From NCBI GenBank assembly GCA_900547595.1, contig URHE01000040.1, forward strand, positions 1 through 17,579: a stretch of 17,579 bases of DNA, written 5' to 3'. The translations under genes and the position numbers were made by a program. The notes beneath the pieces are model-generated. The model was not told where the DNA came from and did no database searches. It saw only the letters and a list, made by a program, of their open reading frames with translations. Source of the DNA: an uncultured Desulfovibrio sp. (GTDB taxonomy: Bacteria > Desulfobacterota > Desulfovibrionia > Desulfovibrionales > Desulfovibrionaceae). Position 1 is the stretch's first letter. The number at the start of each line of letters is the position of its first letter. Below, piece by piece: positions 6,464 to 15,067 of this stretch.

Positions 6464-8383
6464 CTACATATTGACGCGGTCCACAAGATTGCTGTTGACC
6501 ACTTCCACCTTGGCGCCCTCCGCGAGGGCCTGGAGGAAGAGCGCGTAGATGGCGTCCTGCCGTTCGCGCTTGACGCCTTCGGCCATGGCCTCGCCCACGC
6601 TGGCCCATTCGGCGCCGTCCGGCGGCAGGACAGCCGCCACGCGGCAGATCAGGGCGCCGGGGCCCTGCGGGCCTTCCACGCTGTAGACGCGGGGCAGCCA
6701 GTCGCCGGGCCTGCCCGCGAAAATGGCTTCCGCAAGGGCCGGGTCGGGCGCAAAATCCGCCAGGGCGCCCCCGCGTTCCATGGGCGGCGCCAGCCTGACG
6801 CCCAAGCGTTTGGCCTCGGCCTCAGGCAGCGCGCCGTTTTTCAGCCCCGCGCGCGTGGCCTGCGCGTTTGCCAGGGCATCGGCCAGCGCCTTTTCCGCGC
6901 GGAGGGTCGTGAGGATGCCGTCCTTCACTTCGGCGAAGGGCCGGGTGGACGGGGGCTCGGTGGCGATCACGCGCGCCACCAGATAGCTGTCGCCCGCTTC
7001 CAGCGCGCTGTCCACGGGCAGGCCCGCTCCGGCGGCCAGCAGGGCCTCCGCGCCTTCGGGCTTGATGCCGAGGGCCTTCACAAGGCCGTCCCTGTCGAGG
7101 AAGCCGCTTTCCGTGGCCGTGAGGCCGTAGCGCGCCGCGCTCTCCGCCAGGGGCTTGTTGAGGATATTGTCCTCGATGAGGCTGTCGAGCGCGTCATGGA
7201 GCTTGTCTGAACCGCGTTCAAAGGCCACGCCCTTGCGCGCCGCGGTATCGACCTTTTCAAAGGAGGGAACGCCGCCGGGCTTTTTTTCTTTCACCAGAAT
7301 AAGATGAAAACCAAAGGGGCTGCGCACCGGCTCCGAGACCTGCCCGGGTTCCAGCGCGAAGGCCGCGGCGTCAAAGGCGGGCACGGTCTTGCCGTGCGTG
7401 AGCCAGCCCAGATCGCCGCCGGGGCCTGCCGCGCCCTCGGGATTGACGGCATCGGCCACACTGGCGAACGCCTCGCCGGCCTTGAGGCGGGCCCGGGCCT
7501 TGTCCAGGGTCTCGCGGGCCCGGGCCTCCGCCGTGGCGTCGGCATCGGCGGCCAGCGGCACGAGGATGTGGGCCGCGCGCACCTGCGCCGGTTCCTCGAA
7601 ACGGCTCCTGTTGGCCTCGTACCACTGACGCGCGTCGGCATCGCTGACGCTTTCGGGCGTCACCAGCGCTTCGGGCCGCACGGCCACATAGGCCACATTG
7701 ACCCTGGCGGGCACGGCGAAGTTTTCCTTGTGCCCGTCATACCACGCCCGCGCGTCGGCCTCCGTGACCGTGACCTTGTCCGCAAAGCGCGAGGCCGGAA
7801 CGAAAATATAGTCAACGCTGCGCTGTTCGCGCAGGAAATCATAGCGGTGGCGCGCTTCTTCGGGGTCGTTCCAGACCGGGGCCGTCACCAGGGCGAATAC
7901 CTTGCCCGCGAGGAGCTCGTCGGCAAGTTCCTTTTCATACTGGGCCGGGCTCTTGCGCTGCGCGGCCAGCACGCGGGTATAGGCGTCGGGGTCGAAGCGG
8001 CCCGCGTCGTCCTGGAAGGCGCGGATCTTGCCCACGGCCTGGCGCAGTTCCAGCGGCGTCACGGTGATGCCCGTGCGCTGCGCCTCCTGGAGCACCAGCG
8101 TCTGCCTGATGAGGTCGTTGAGCACGCTGCGGCCCAGATGGTCCTTGATGAGCTGCTCGCGCGTCAGCCCGGGATTGGTGCGCAGGAGATATTCCTCGGC
8201 ATTGCGGTAGGCGCGCTCAAATTCTTGCGCCAGGATGGGCTCGCCATTCACCATGGCCACCACGTTGGTGTAGTCCCGGTCATTGAAGTTGCCCACGCCC
8301 CAAAAGACGAAGACAAGGATGATGATGCCGAATGCCACCTTGACGCCGAAGGACTGCGCGCTGGTGCGGATATAATCAAGCAT
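6464..8383 (-). CDS. ppiD: PpiD/SurA-type membrane-anchored peptidyl-prolyl isomerase chaperone
   Basis: The 639-residue product is an inner-membrane-anchored periplasmic folding factor. It has a short cytoplasmic N-terminus, one transmembrane helix (about residues 14-32, KVAFGIIILVFVFWGVGNF) and a SurA-N-like chaperone region. A parvulin (PPIC) rotamase domain lies at roughly 265-365, recognised by RAAHILV, GDLGWLTHG, VSEPVRSPFGFHLILV. A long C-terminal region returns to the chaperone-like helical pattern. Length and order match PpiD. I chose the ATG at 8383 (MLDYIRTSAQSFG) with GGGAG about 6-8 bases upstream; the longer frame adds 25 residues before the membrane helix without support. It probably assists outer-membrane or secreted protein folding. 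The VKOR-type disulfide gene is immediately upstream on the same strand. Confidence 0.9.
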   Translation of the reverse strand: MLDYIRTSAQSFGVKVAFGIIILVFVFWGVGNFNDRDYTNVVAMVNGEPILAQEFERAYRNAEEYLLRTNPGLTREQLIKDHLGRSVLNDLIRQTLVLQEAQRTGITVTPLELRQAVGKIRAFQDDAGRFDPDAYTRVLAAQRKSPAQYEKELADELLAGKVFALVTAPVWNDPEEARHRYDFLREQRSVDYIFVPASRFADKVTVTEADARAWYDGHKENFAVPARVNVAYVAVRPEALVTPESVSDADARQWYEANRSRFEEPAQVRAAHILVPLAADADATAEARARETLDKARARLKAGEAFASVADAVNPEGAAGPGGDLGWLTHGKTVPAFDAAAFALEPGQVSEPVRSPFGFHLILVKEKKPGGVPSFEKVDTAARKGVAFERGSDKLHDALDSLIEDNILNKPLAESAARYGLTATESGFLDRDGLVKALGIKPEGAEALLAAGAGLPVDSALEAGDSYLVARVIATEPPSTRPFAEVKDGILTTLRAEKALADALANAQATRAGLKNGALPEAEAKRLGVRLAPPMERGGALADFAPDPALAEAIFAGRPGDWLPRVYSVEGPQGPGALICRVAAVLPPDGAEWASVGEAMAEGVKRERQDAIYALFLQALAEGAKVEVVNSNLVDRVNM

Positions 8384-8436
8384 GGGGGCTCCCGGCTGCG
8401 GCTGGGCCGCAGGAATGAAGAACTCGGAAAGGCGAC

Positions 8437-8465
8437 AGCTTACGCGCAGACGCGGCAAATTTCAA
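8437..8465 (-). promoter_or_regulatory. Possible sigma-70 promoter of ppiD
   Basis: On the minus strand TTGAAA (8465-8460, 5/6) stands 17 bases from TAAGCT (8442-8437, 3/6). The position, about 55 bases before the ppiD ATG, is suitable, but the -10 is weak. Confidence 0.3.
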
Positions 8466-8559
8466 GAAAGTCCCGCATGGCCGGAGACGCCGGGCAATGC
8501 CGGGAAGGAACGCATGTGGGGAAAGATGCGGCAAAGGGCGGCAGGGGAAGAAACGCCCG

Positions 8560-9630
8560 CTACCGGCCCTGCACGCCCGGAGGGCACGGACGGTTCCCGC
8601 CGCACTGGAAGCCTGCGCCGGAGTCGGACACGATACCGGAAAGGCCGCCCGTGTCCAGCGGCAGGCGTTCATCCCGTGGCGCATCATCGCCGGGGGCGGA
8701 GGTTCCCGCCGGGGCGGCGGCTTCGCGGCCTGCGTTTCCGGCAGCGTCGGACGGACTCCGCGACTGGAGCGAGCGTTCCACCCGTTCGCGGATGTCGCCC
8801 GGCAGGCCGCGCTGCTCAAAGAAGGGGACGCCCCGGGAACCGGCGGCGAAGATATGCGCCTTGTTGCGCAGGAGCCGGAAACGGAGCAGGAGCATATCCG
8901 GCCGCCAGGAGCCGATGCCGGAGGGCGCGGTGGCGTTCTGGCACTGGGCCAGGGCCTGGGAGAGGTTGAGCCCTTCGTCGAGCAGGCGCTGCATGCGCGC
9001 CACCTTCCAGACATCGGCGTCGGTCTCCGCCAGGGGATAGAAGGCCACGTCCACCTTGCCGGAAAGCACATTGATACCTTCAATGCAGTAGCGGCAGGAG
9101 GGGGAGAAGAACATGCGCGTGGCGGCGTTTTCGTTTTCGCCGAGAATGGGCCAGACATCCGTCTGGGAACGCGCCACCGCGCCCAGATTGACCACAAAGA
9201 GCGCGAGCCAGACCCAGAGGAGCACCGAATGCCGCTGTTCGTTGCCGCGCATGCGGCCCCCCTGCGGCGTTGAGGCGCGGCGGAGGAGAAAATAGACGAC
9301 GGCAAAGAGCAGGGCCGCCACCAGGCAGCTGACGCAGGGCGCGGTAAAGGCCATGAGGAGGAGCAGGCAAATATCGCCGAGCAGGGCGAGCGCGGCCAGG
9401 ATGCGCCCCCAGTCTGCGGCCCCGAGCAGGGAAAGCCCGGCCAGCGCGCCGAAGGCCGCCGTGCCGAACCACCAGAGCGAAATGCCCGCGACGGTGAAAT
9501 CCTGATACAGGGTGCAGCCGGTGGTGACGCAGAAATTGACGTCATTGCCCAGGGCGCTCCAGACGCAAAAGGCCGTGCCCAGGAGCGCGAAAAAAAGAGG
9601 ACCGGCGAGGATGGCGTGGCTTCTGTACAT
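8560..9630 (-). CDS. Vitamin K epoxide reductase (VKOR) family protein fused to a thioredoxin-like domain
   Basis: The 356-residue product starts with a VKOR-type membrane domain with about four helices. It carries the loop cysteine pair C34 and C39 (NFCVTTGC) and the quinone-side CxxC pair C99/C102 (APCVSC). A further membrane helix follows (about 136-152). Then comes a periplasmic thioredoxin-like segment with a CxxC, C179/C182 (FFSPSCRYC). Bacterial VKOR replaces DsbB: it passes electrons from periplasmic disulfide formation to quinone, and a fused thioredoxin domain replaces DsbA. The last 90 or so residues are a low-complexity Pro/Gly/Arg tail. The ATG at 9630 places the first membrane helix at residue 8 but has a poor ribosome-binding site; the ATG at 9708 would add 26 basic residues and cannot be excluded. 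Confidence 0.85.
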   Translation of the reverse strand: MYRSHAILAGPLFFALLGTAFCVWSALGNDVNFCVTTGCTLYQDFTVAGISLWWFGTAAFGALAGLSLLGAADWGRILAALALLGDICLLLLMAFTAPCVSCLVAALLFAVVYFLLRRASTPQGGRMRGNEQRHSVLLWVWLALFVVNLGAVARSQTDVWPILGENENAATRMFFSPSCRYCIEGINVLSGKVDVAFYPLAETDADVWKVARMQRLLDEGLNLSQALAQCQNATAPSGIGSWRPDMLLLRFRLLRNKAHIFAAGSRGVPFFEQRGLPGDIRERVERSLQSRSPSDAAGNAGREAAAPAGTSAPGDDAPRDERLPLDTGGLSGIVSDSGAGFQCGGNRPCPPGVQGR

Positions 9631-9749
9631 GGCGTGTGTGGCGCTTGACGACGGCGGAGAGAGTTGGGGAAAGGGGGTCTTGCGGGCGCGGCGTGACCGG
9701 CGGCCCATATGCCCTGGCCGGTCCGGAGCCGCCGGGACCGCTCCGAATC

Positions 9750-9794
9750 ATGACACAAGGTCATAACCATAGATGTTTTTCAGGATTTCGTAAA
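9750..9794 (-). promoter_or_regulatory. Weak promoter with operator-like dyad upstream of the VKOR gene
   Basis: On the minus strand TTTACG (9794-9789, 4/6) and TATGGT (9771-9766, 4/6) are 17 bases apart. The predicted start point falls inside the dyad ATGAC-N5-GTCAT (9750-9764), the usual place for a repressor site. The regulator is unknown. Confidence 0.3.
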
Positions 9795-9911
9795 GCCGCA
9801 AGGTGCCCGGCAGCGCGGGCGCCGCGCGGCGGAGGCCCAAGGCGGCCGCGGTTGGGAGGGCTCCCCCTGTTGACCCGGCAGAAGTTGCCGCCCGGAAGTC
9901 CGCGCCGCACT

Positions 9912-9939
9912 GCGGCGGAAAACCACGCGTTTCCGCCGC
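9912..9939. repeat. GC palindrome, 10-bp perfect stem
   Basis: GCGGCGGAAA (9912-9921) pairs with TTTCCGCCGC (9930-9939) around an 8-base loop. There is no T tract on either side. It lies about 80 bases downstream of the flgE stop and may be a transcript-stabilising or terminating hairpin. Its left arm and loop share 15 bases with the right edge of the window (17563-17577). Confidence 0.55.
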
Positions 9940-10020
9940 TTGTCCCGTTCTGAGGGGAAATGGCGGCAGGACACCTGAGGAAACTATCTGTCGTGCGGAT
10001 ATTTCCCCCGGCAAAATGCG

Positions 10021-11538
10021 CTACGACCGCTTGAGCTCCATGGCCTTCTGGAGCATCTGGTCCGCCGTGGTCACCACCTTGCTGTTGGACTGGAAGCCGC
10101 GCTGGGTGATGATCATGTTGACCATTTCCGTGGCCATGTCCACATTGGAGAGCTCGATATTGTACGCCTGGACGGTGCCGTAATTCTCCGTGCCGGCCAT
10201 GCCCATCTCCATCTGGCCGGCGTCGGGCGTGGCGGAAAAGAGGTTGCTCCCCTCCCGGCGCAGGCCGTCCTCGCTGGTGAAGCGGCAGATGGGGATCTGC
10301 CAGAGGTCGAGGCTTTCGCTGTTGGAAAAGTGGCCCACCACGGTGCCGTCGTTGCGGATGCTGACAGTGCTGAGAAAGCCCTCGGCGTAGCCGTCCTGCT
10401 TGTAGGTGCTGGTGGGCGTGCTGCTGGAGAAGGCCGTGGTGGGGTACTGGGACGTGATGGCGCCTTCGCCCATGGAGGGGAGCAGGTGCATGTCCGTGCC
10501 CACGTCGGCGGCGGAGGCGGGCGCGTTTTCCCAGCCGCCCGCGGCGCGGATGCCCAGATCGAGCGTCATGGGCGCGCCGTCAAGGGTGAACTGGGGCAGC
10601 CCCCCGGCAAGCTGCGCCGGGACCCAGTCCTCCAGCTCCTTGCTGCCTTCGGTGGCGGGCGTGAAGGCGGACACGCTCTGCAGGTTGCCCGCCGAATCGA
10701 ACTGGAGCACGCCGCTCATGAGCAGGCCGTCGCCCGGCTCCGGCGCGATGGCGTTGCCCTCCTCGTCATATTTGACCGTTGGCTCCGCCGCGAGGAGGAA
10801 TTCCATGTAGCGGTTGGGGGAGTCCGAGGGCGCGCCGTCAAAATAGGCCGTCACGGTGCGCGCGTTGCCCTCGGCGTCATACACGGTCATGGGCTGGGAA
10901 TAGGTGTAGGCGTCCGTGGAGAGCGGCGTGGAGGAGCGGCCGTCATACTGGTCAAGCAGGGCGAAATAGGGATTTTCCGCGCTGGCGCTCTTGTCGGCGC
11001 GGGAATTGAGATTGAGCGTCAGCTCCACGGAGCTTGTGGTCCTGGCCGGGATGGTGGCGAAGGTGTCCACCTGGACGGGCGCGAGCGAGCCTTTGCTGCC
11101 GTCCGCGCCGATCTGCCAGCCCATGAGCGCAAGGCCCGTGGGCGTGCGCCAGACGCCCTGATTGTCGGGGCGGAAGTCGCCGGCGCGGGTGTAATAGACG
11201 CCCCCGTCCTTTTCGTCCATTACCTGGAAGAAACCCTTGCCGTTGATGGCCATGTCCGTGACCGTATTGCTCGATTCCAGGCCGCCCTGCTGGAAGATGG
11301 TGCGCACGGATTCCACCTGGAGGCCCATGCCCACCTGGCCGATGGCCACGCGTGAATCCTCCTGGGCGTTCCACCAGTTGCCCATGCCCGCCTGGCTCTG
11401 GTAGAGGATGTCCGAAAAGAGGATGCTCTGGTGCTTGTAGCCGATGGTGCTGACATTGGCGAGATTGTTGGTCGTCACCTGCATGCCCTGGGCAAGGCCC
11501 TTCATGCCGGTGGCGCCGATATAGAGCGACGAGTTCAC
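10021..11538 (-). CDS. flgE: Flagellar hook protein (FlgE type)
   Basis: This 505-residue protein is in the flagellar rod/hook family and probably forms the hook joining basal body and filament. The N-terminus carries the family coil with the NNLANVSTIGYK signature. FlgE/F/G core motifs follow (VTDMAINGKGFFQV, YYTRAGDFRPDNQGVW, GLALMGWQ). A long variable middle domain marks FlgE rather than the 260-residue FlgF/FlgG. The C-terminal coil ends in LSNVDMATEMVNMIITQRGFQSNSKVVTTADQ-like sequence, which is typical. The start is GTG at 11538 with GGAGG 7 bases upstream; the longer open frame runs back into the rhodanese gene and was rejected. It appears to stand alone, away from other flagellar genes, with its own sigma-54 promoter. 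A second hook paralogue elsewhere in the genome is possible. Confidence 0.88.
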   Translation of the reverse strand: MNSSLYIGATGMKGLAQGMQVTTNNLANVSTIGYKHQSILFSDILYQSQAGMGNWWNAQEDSRVAIGQVGMGLQVESVRTIFQQGGLESSNTVTDMAINGKGFFQVMDEKDGGVYYTRAGDFRPDNQGVWRTPTGLALMGWQIGADGSKGSLAPVQVDTFATIPARTTSSVELTLNLNSRADKSASAENPYFALLDQYDGRSSTPLSTDAYTYSQPMTVYDAEGNARTVTAYFDGAPSDSPNRYMEFLLAAEPTVKYDEEGNAIAPEPGDGLLMSGVLQFDSAGNLQSVSAFTPATEGSKELEDWVPAQLAGGLPQFTLDGAPMTLDLGIRAAGGWENAPASAADVGTDMHLLPSMGEGAITSQYPTTAFSSSTPTSTYKQDGYAEGFLSTVSIRNDGTVVGHFSNSESLDLWQIPICRFTSEDGLRREGSNLFSATPDAGQMEMGMAGTENYGTVQAYNIELSNVDMATEMVNMIITQRGFQSNSKVVTTADQMLQKAMELKRS

Positions 11539-11597
11539 GCTGCTGCCTCCGGGAAAAAAGCGGCGATGGGGAAAATTCTTCCCCACCGCCTCCGGTA

Positions 11598-11615
11598 AAG
11601 CAGCATTCGTGCCAG
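11598..11615 (-). promoter_or_regulatory. Sigma-54 (-24/-12) promoter of flgE
   Basis: The minus strand reads CTGGCACGAATGCTGCTT (11615-11598). Against the sigma-54 consensus TGGCACG-N4-TTGCW only the first T of the -12 element differs. The invariant GG (11613-11612) and GC (11601-11600) are exactly 10 bases apart. Transcription would start near 11588, about 50 bases before the flgE start. Sigma-54 control of hook genes is a known flagellar hierarchy pattern. Confidence 0.8.
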
Positions 11616-11627
11616 GTGTGAAACCGG

Positions 11628-12194
11628 TCATTTCACCAGCGGCAGGCCCGCGTCCTTCCAGCCCTCGATGCCCTGATACATGTGCAGGATGCGGTCCATG
11701 CCCGCCTCCCCCAGGGTTTCGGCTGCCGCCGCCGAGCGTTTGCCGCTGCGGCAATAGATGAGCAGGGTGGCGTCCCTGGGCAGATCCGCCGTTTCCATTT
11801 CAAAACGGCCCCCGAAAAAGTCCACATTGCGCGCCCCGGCAAGATGGCCCTCGCGGAACTCCTGGGGGGTGCGCACATCCAGGATGATGAGGCCGGCGGG
11901 AGCGTTGCGGAGCAGAGCCGCCGCGTCCTGCACGCTGATATTGCCGGCTGCGGGGAGGGCCCGTGATTCCCCGGCGGGGGCCGCATCCCGCGCGCTTTTG
12001 GAGACGCCTCCCACTGTTGCCGTCGCCGGCATCCCGGGTTTTTCTTCCGGCGCCGCCATGACCGGCCCGGTCAGGCTAAGGAGAAAAAACGCCCAGAATG
12101 CCAGGAGCAATGGCATTTCAATATTGACGAGGCGAAGCGGGCGCCCGCCCCCCAGGGGGCGCGGATGCTTTCCTTTAAAGATTTTGGTCGTCAT
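11628..12194 (-). CDS. Exported single-domain rhodanese-like sulfurtransferase
   Basis: The 188-residue product has a basic N-region, a hydrophobic segment (about 28-47, ending in LTGPVMA before APEE) that looks like a signal peptide, and an Ala/Pro linker. One rhodanese domain follows (about 85-188) with LDVRTPQEFREGHLAGA and an active-site loop CRSGKRS, with the catalytic C148. The intact six-residue loop starting with Cys indicates an active sulfurtransferase of the PspE/GlpE type, acting on thiosulfate or polysulfide in the periplasm. I prefer the ATG at 12194, which has AAGGA about 8 bases upstream; the ATG at 12215 is an alternative. The gene overlaps the end of the glycosyltransferase gene by 20 bases, so it may be read through from it. 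The flgE sigma-54 promoter begins right after its stop. Confidence 0.85.
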   Translation of the reverse strand: MTTKIFKGKHPRPLGGGRPLRLVNIEMPLLLAFWAFFLLSLTGPVMAAPEEKPGMPATATVGGVSKSARDAAPAGESRALPAAGNISVQDAAALLRNAPAGLIILDVRTPQEFREGHLAGARNVDFFGGRFEMETADLPRDATLLIYCRSGKRSAAAAETLGEAGMDRILHMYQGIEGWKDAGLPLVK

Positions 12195-13140
12195 CGCTTG
12201 ATTCCTTGATGACATATGGAGGTTTTCCTGATGTCGTATTTAAAATTTTGTAAAGGTAGTCTCCAACTATTCCAAGAATAAATAGATTGATTGAGCCCAA
12301 AAGTCCAGTCAGAAGCATCAGGGAACTCCAGCCGGAAACTGAATGACCAAAAAATTTGGCATACAGTATGTATATGCTGTATATAATACTTGTTGATATG
12401 CCAAGAATGCCACAAATCCACGCAATACGGATTGGTAATGTGCTGAACAGGGAAATTCCCTTCCATGCGAGGGAAAACATTTTTTTTATGCTGTATTTGC
12501 TTTTTCCGCTGTGCCTTTTCCCCGCCGTATAGGTGAGGGAAATCTGATTGAAATTCAACCAGCTTATGAAGCCGCGCCAGAAAAACACATCTCCTTTCAG
12601 GGACTTGCATACGCCGGCGACCCTTTTGTCCATCAGGCGGAAGTCAGCCATGCCGCGCCGCATGGGAACACCGGTGACGGCACTGAAAATTTTATAAAAC
12701 ATATCTGACGAGAGACGTTTGAAGAACGATGGTCTGCTGCCTTCGGAAGTGTCGGGAGCATCCTCCGTTTCTCGTATCGTATGGATGATGTCATACCCGT
12801 TTCGCCACAGGGAAATCATTTTCGGCAACAATTCCGGCGGATGTTGCATGTCCCCGTCCATGGTGATGAGGCAATCTCCTGTTGCGCTGTCAAAACCGGC
12901 CTTAAGCGCATTCTGATGCCCAAAATTTCTGGAAAACGAGATATAGCGCACATTGAAATTCTCCACTGAGGAAGCGGCACCCTCTCTTAATGCAGTAAGT
13001 GTCCCGTCTGTGCTGCCATCATCAATGAAGATACATTCACACTTTTCTGAATTCATGATCTGACGCAGACGACTGATGAGCAACGGGATATTCTTTTCCT
13101 CGTTGTAGACGGGGATGAGTATACTGACGATTTTTTTCAT
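12175..13140 (-). CDS. GtrB-like family 2 polyprenol-phosphate glycosyltransferase
   Basis: The 321-residue protein moves a sugar (often glucose) from a nucleotide donor to undecaprenyl phosphate at the inner face of the membrane. The GT-A domain shows LIPVYNEE, IDDGSTDGT and the metal-binding MDGDMQHPPE (D95, D97). The family stretch GVPMRRGMADFRLMDKRV and the region RGFISWLNFNQ ... GKSKYSIKKM follow. Two C-terminal membrane helices lie at about 236-262 and 272-297. This is the GtrB/DPMS layout seen in O-antigen-modifying clusters. The ATG at 13140 has GGAGG 8 bases upstream and sits one base after the TGA of the preceding gene, giving translational coupling. Composition is AT-rich in places (18 G/C in 60 at 12241-12300), pointing to horizontal transfer. 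The sugar is not predictable. Confidence 0.88.
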   Translation of the reverse strand: MKKIVSILIPVYNEEKNIPLLISRLRQIMNSEKCECIFIDDGSTDGTLTALREGAASSVENFNVRYISFSRNFGHQNALKAGFDSATGDCLITMDGDMQHPPELLPKMISLWRNGYDIIHTIRETEDAPDTSEGSRPSFFKRLSSDMFYKIFSAVTGVPMRRGMADFRLMDKRVAGVCKSLKGDVFFWRGFISWLNFNQISLTYTAGKRHSGKSKYSIKKMFSLAWKGISLFSTLPIRIAWICGILGISTSIIYSIYILYAKFFGHSVSGWSSLMLLTGLLGSINLFILGIVGDYLYKILNTTSGKPPYVIKESSDDDQNL

Positions 13141-14871
13141 TTCAGTTCCCTCCTGCCTCATAGTTGAATTCCACTGTTGCCACTTCAGGAGCGGAATCCG
13201 GAGTCTTTGGCGGGTACACTCCCAGCTGGAGGAGGGGATTTTCCTTGGTATCCTGTATCGATTCGGGAGGAATCCGGATGGCTATGGCGGCGTCTGTTTT
13301 CCTGAGGGCGCCATGCGCCAGCTTGATATCATCCACGCTGACTTCCACTCCCTCAGGATTCTTGAATTTTCCATGGAGGGTAATGCTTGTCAGCCGGGAA
13401 TTTTTGTATTGCCGCGGCGCGTATATCGTTATCGGCCTGTCAAGACGATAGTAATTCCCACGGGTACCTTGCAATTTTTGGTCGATGAAAATCTTATCAA
13501 TTGCATACTCTTTGATGCCTGGGTCAAAGATGAATAAATTTCCTTTGAAATCAAATCCGGATAGGGCATATATTCCTTGTGTTACATCTTTTGAAAAATC
13601 AGTTGAGGCACGTCCTTTCTTAAATAATGATTCTAATTGAAAATAGAACTGATTTTCAGGAGTCTGAAACAAAGGGTAGTAACGGACTACACCTTCAAAA
13701 CCTTCAGACATGCCGGCGTCCCTGAAGCTTATCAAGGCAGGGAAAGGTTCAAAGCTTTCAAGCATCTGGCGGGGATTTATGAGCAGGATGCCGCGATACT
13801 CTTTTGCCTTTTCGAAAACCATCTTCACACTTCGTGTGCGAACTGCCTGAGACTTGTTATTCTCATACAATTTTATCATGCTTGGAAAGCAAACAATGCA
13901 GGTAAGAATCGTGCATACGGCAGTAAGAAGTGCATAATGTTTCTTTGTCATGCAATATTTGATATTGTACGCCAGAATGAGAACAAGAGGAAGCGCCAGG
14001 AAATAAAAGGGGAAGCCATATCTGATTGACCAGCCGAGGTGCTGTCTGTAGAATATGATATTGAAGAACATAAGGATGATGATGATTACCGCCCAGCAAA
14101 CTGATTGTTTGTGTATTTCTGGGGAGACATTTGCGTCTTTCCGATAAAATTTGGGTGCGAGGATGATACCGGCAAGACAAAAAATACAGACCACGAAGGC
14201 GGCAACCCGGATGTGGAGAAAGGGTGTCAGAAAAGCATGCAGGTCCAGCGTGGCGAAATAGGTATCGTGCCGTACCAGAAAAAGCGCGCGAAACATGACA
14301 TAGCCGACCGGGATCGCCATTGCCGCGGGAATGAGAAGCCAGAGCAGCGAGCGTTTTTTCCGCACACCGGTGGCGAGAAAAGCGAGTGGCAAAAGCAGGC
14401 ACAGAAAATTTTCTTTTGCCCCGATGGCCAGGGCGGCGGAAATGCAGGCGAGCGGCCAGGCCCAGGGTTTTTTCTGATACGCCACCGCGCAGATGAAGAG
14501 CATGCTGAAGCAAAACGCCTCACGTTCCGAAGGTCCCAGCCTGCACCAGAGATCGCGGTTGAATCCCAGGCTGAGGGTCGCAAGCAGCAGCGCAAAAACC
14601 AGCGGCCAGGAAAAGAATCGGCGCGCGGCCATGCCCAGCGCGAAAAGGCCGCCTGCCAGAAGCAGCGCATTGAAAAAAAAGTAGGGATTCGGATCCATCC
14701 CGAAGAGACCCGCTTGAAGAATGCGCAGCAGGTAATATACCGGGCGGAAGCGGGAAATGCTGTTATTTAGATCCGAAAGCTCGGTTAATTTGATTCTTTC
14801 AAGGAATGCATCCCAAAAGGAGCTGTTTTGCCTGAATATGGCTATGGATCCTAGGTGTTCAGTATCGTCTA

Positions 14872-15030
<159 letters not shown>

Positions 15031-15067
15031 GGGCCGCTCTTCAGGAAAATGGCCGCAGCCGTCCGGT

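Larger units (their letters stand above)
9631..10020. other. 390-base non-coding gap between VKOR gene and flgE
   Basis: No credible gene was found: the 88-codon frame at 9748-10014 (minus) is low complexity and lacks a ribosome-binding site. The gap holds a weak promoter with a dyad for the VKOR gene (9750-9794) and a strong palindrome (9912-9939). Neither gives an obvious T-tract terminator for flgE. Confidence 0.6.

Noticed and set aside
7304..9040. 578-codon plus-strand frame
   Set aside because: It runs antisense across ppiD and the VKOR gene, both of which carry clear family motifs. It is a GC-skew shadow with Gly/Arg/His-rich content.
8376..9770. 464-codon minus-strand frame over the VKOR gene
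   Set aside because: It is another frame of the same strand with Pro/Arg/Ser-rich low-complexity sequence; the VKOR frame has membrane helices and conserved cysteines.
9748..10014. 88-codon minus-strand frame in the flgE-VKOR gap
   Set aside because: It has no ribosome-binding site and an irregular Ala/Pro/Gly-rich composition, and it spans the palindrome and the putative promoter.
11539..11754. 72-codon N-terminal extension of flgE
   Set aside because: The extension overlaps the rhodanese gene in another frame and the sigma-54 promoter; GTG 11538 with GGAGG and the family N-terminus is the better start.
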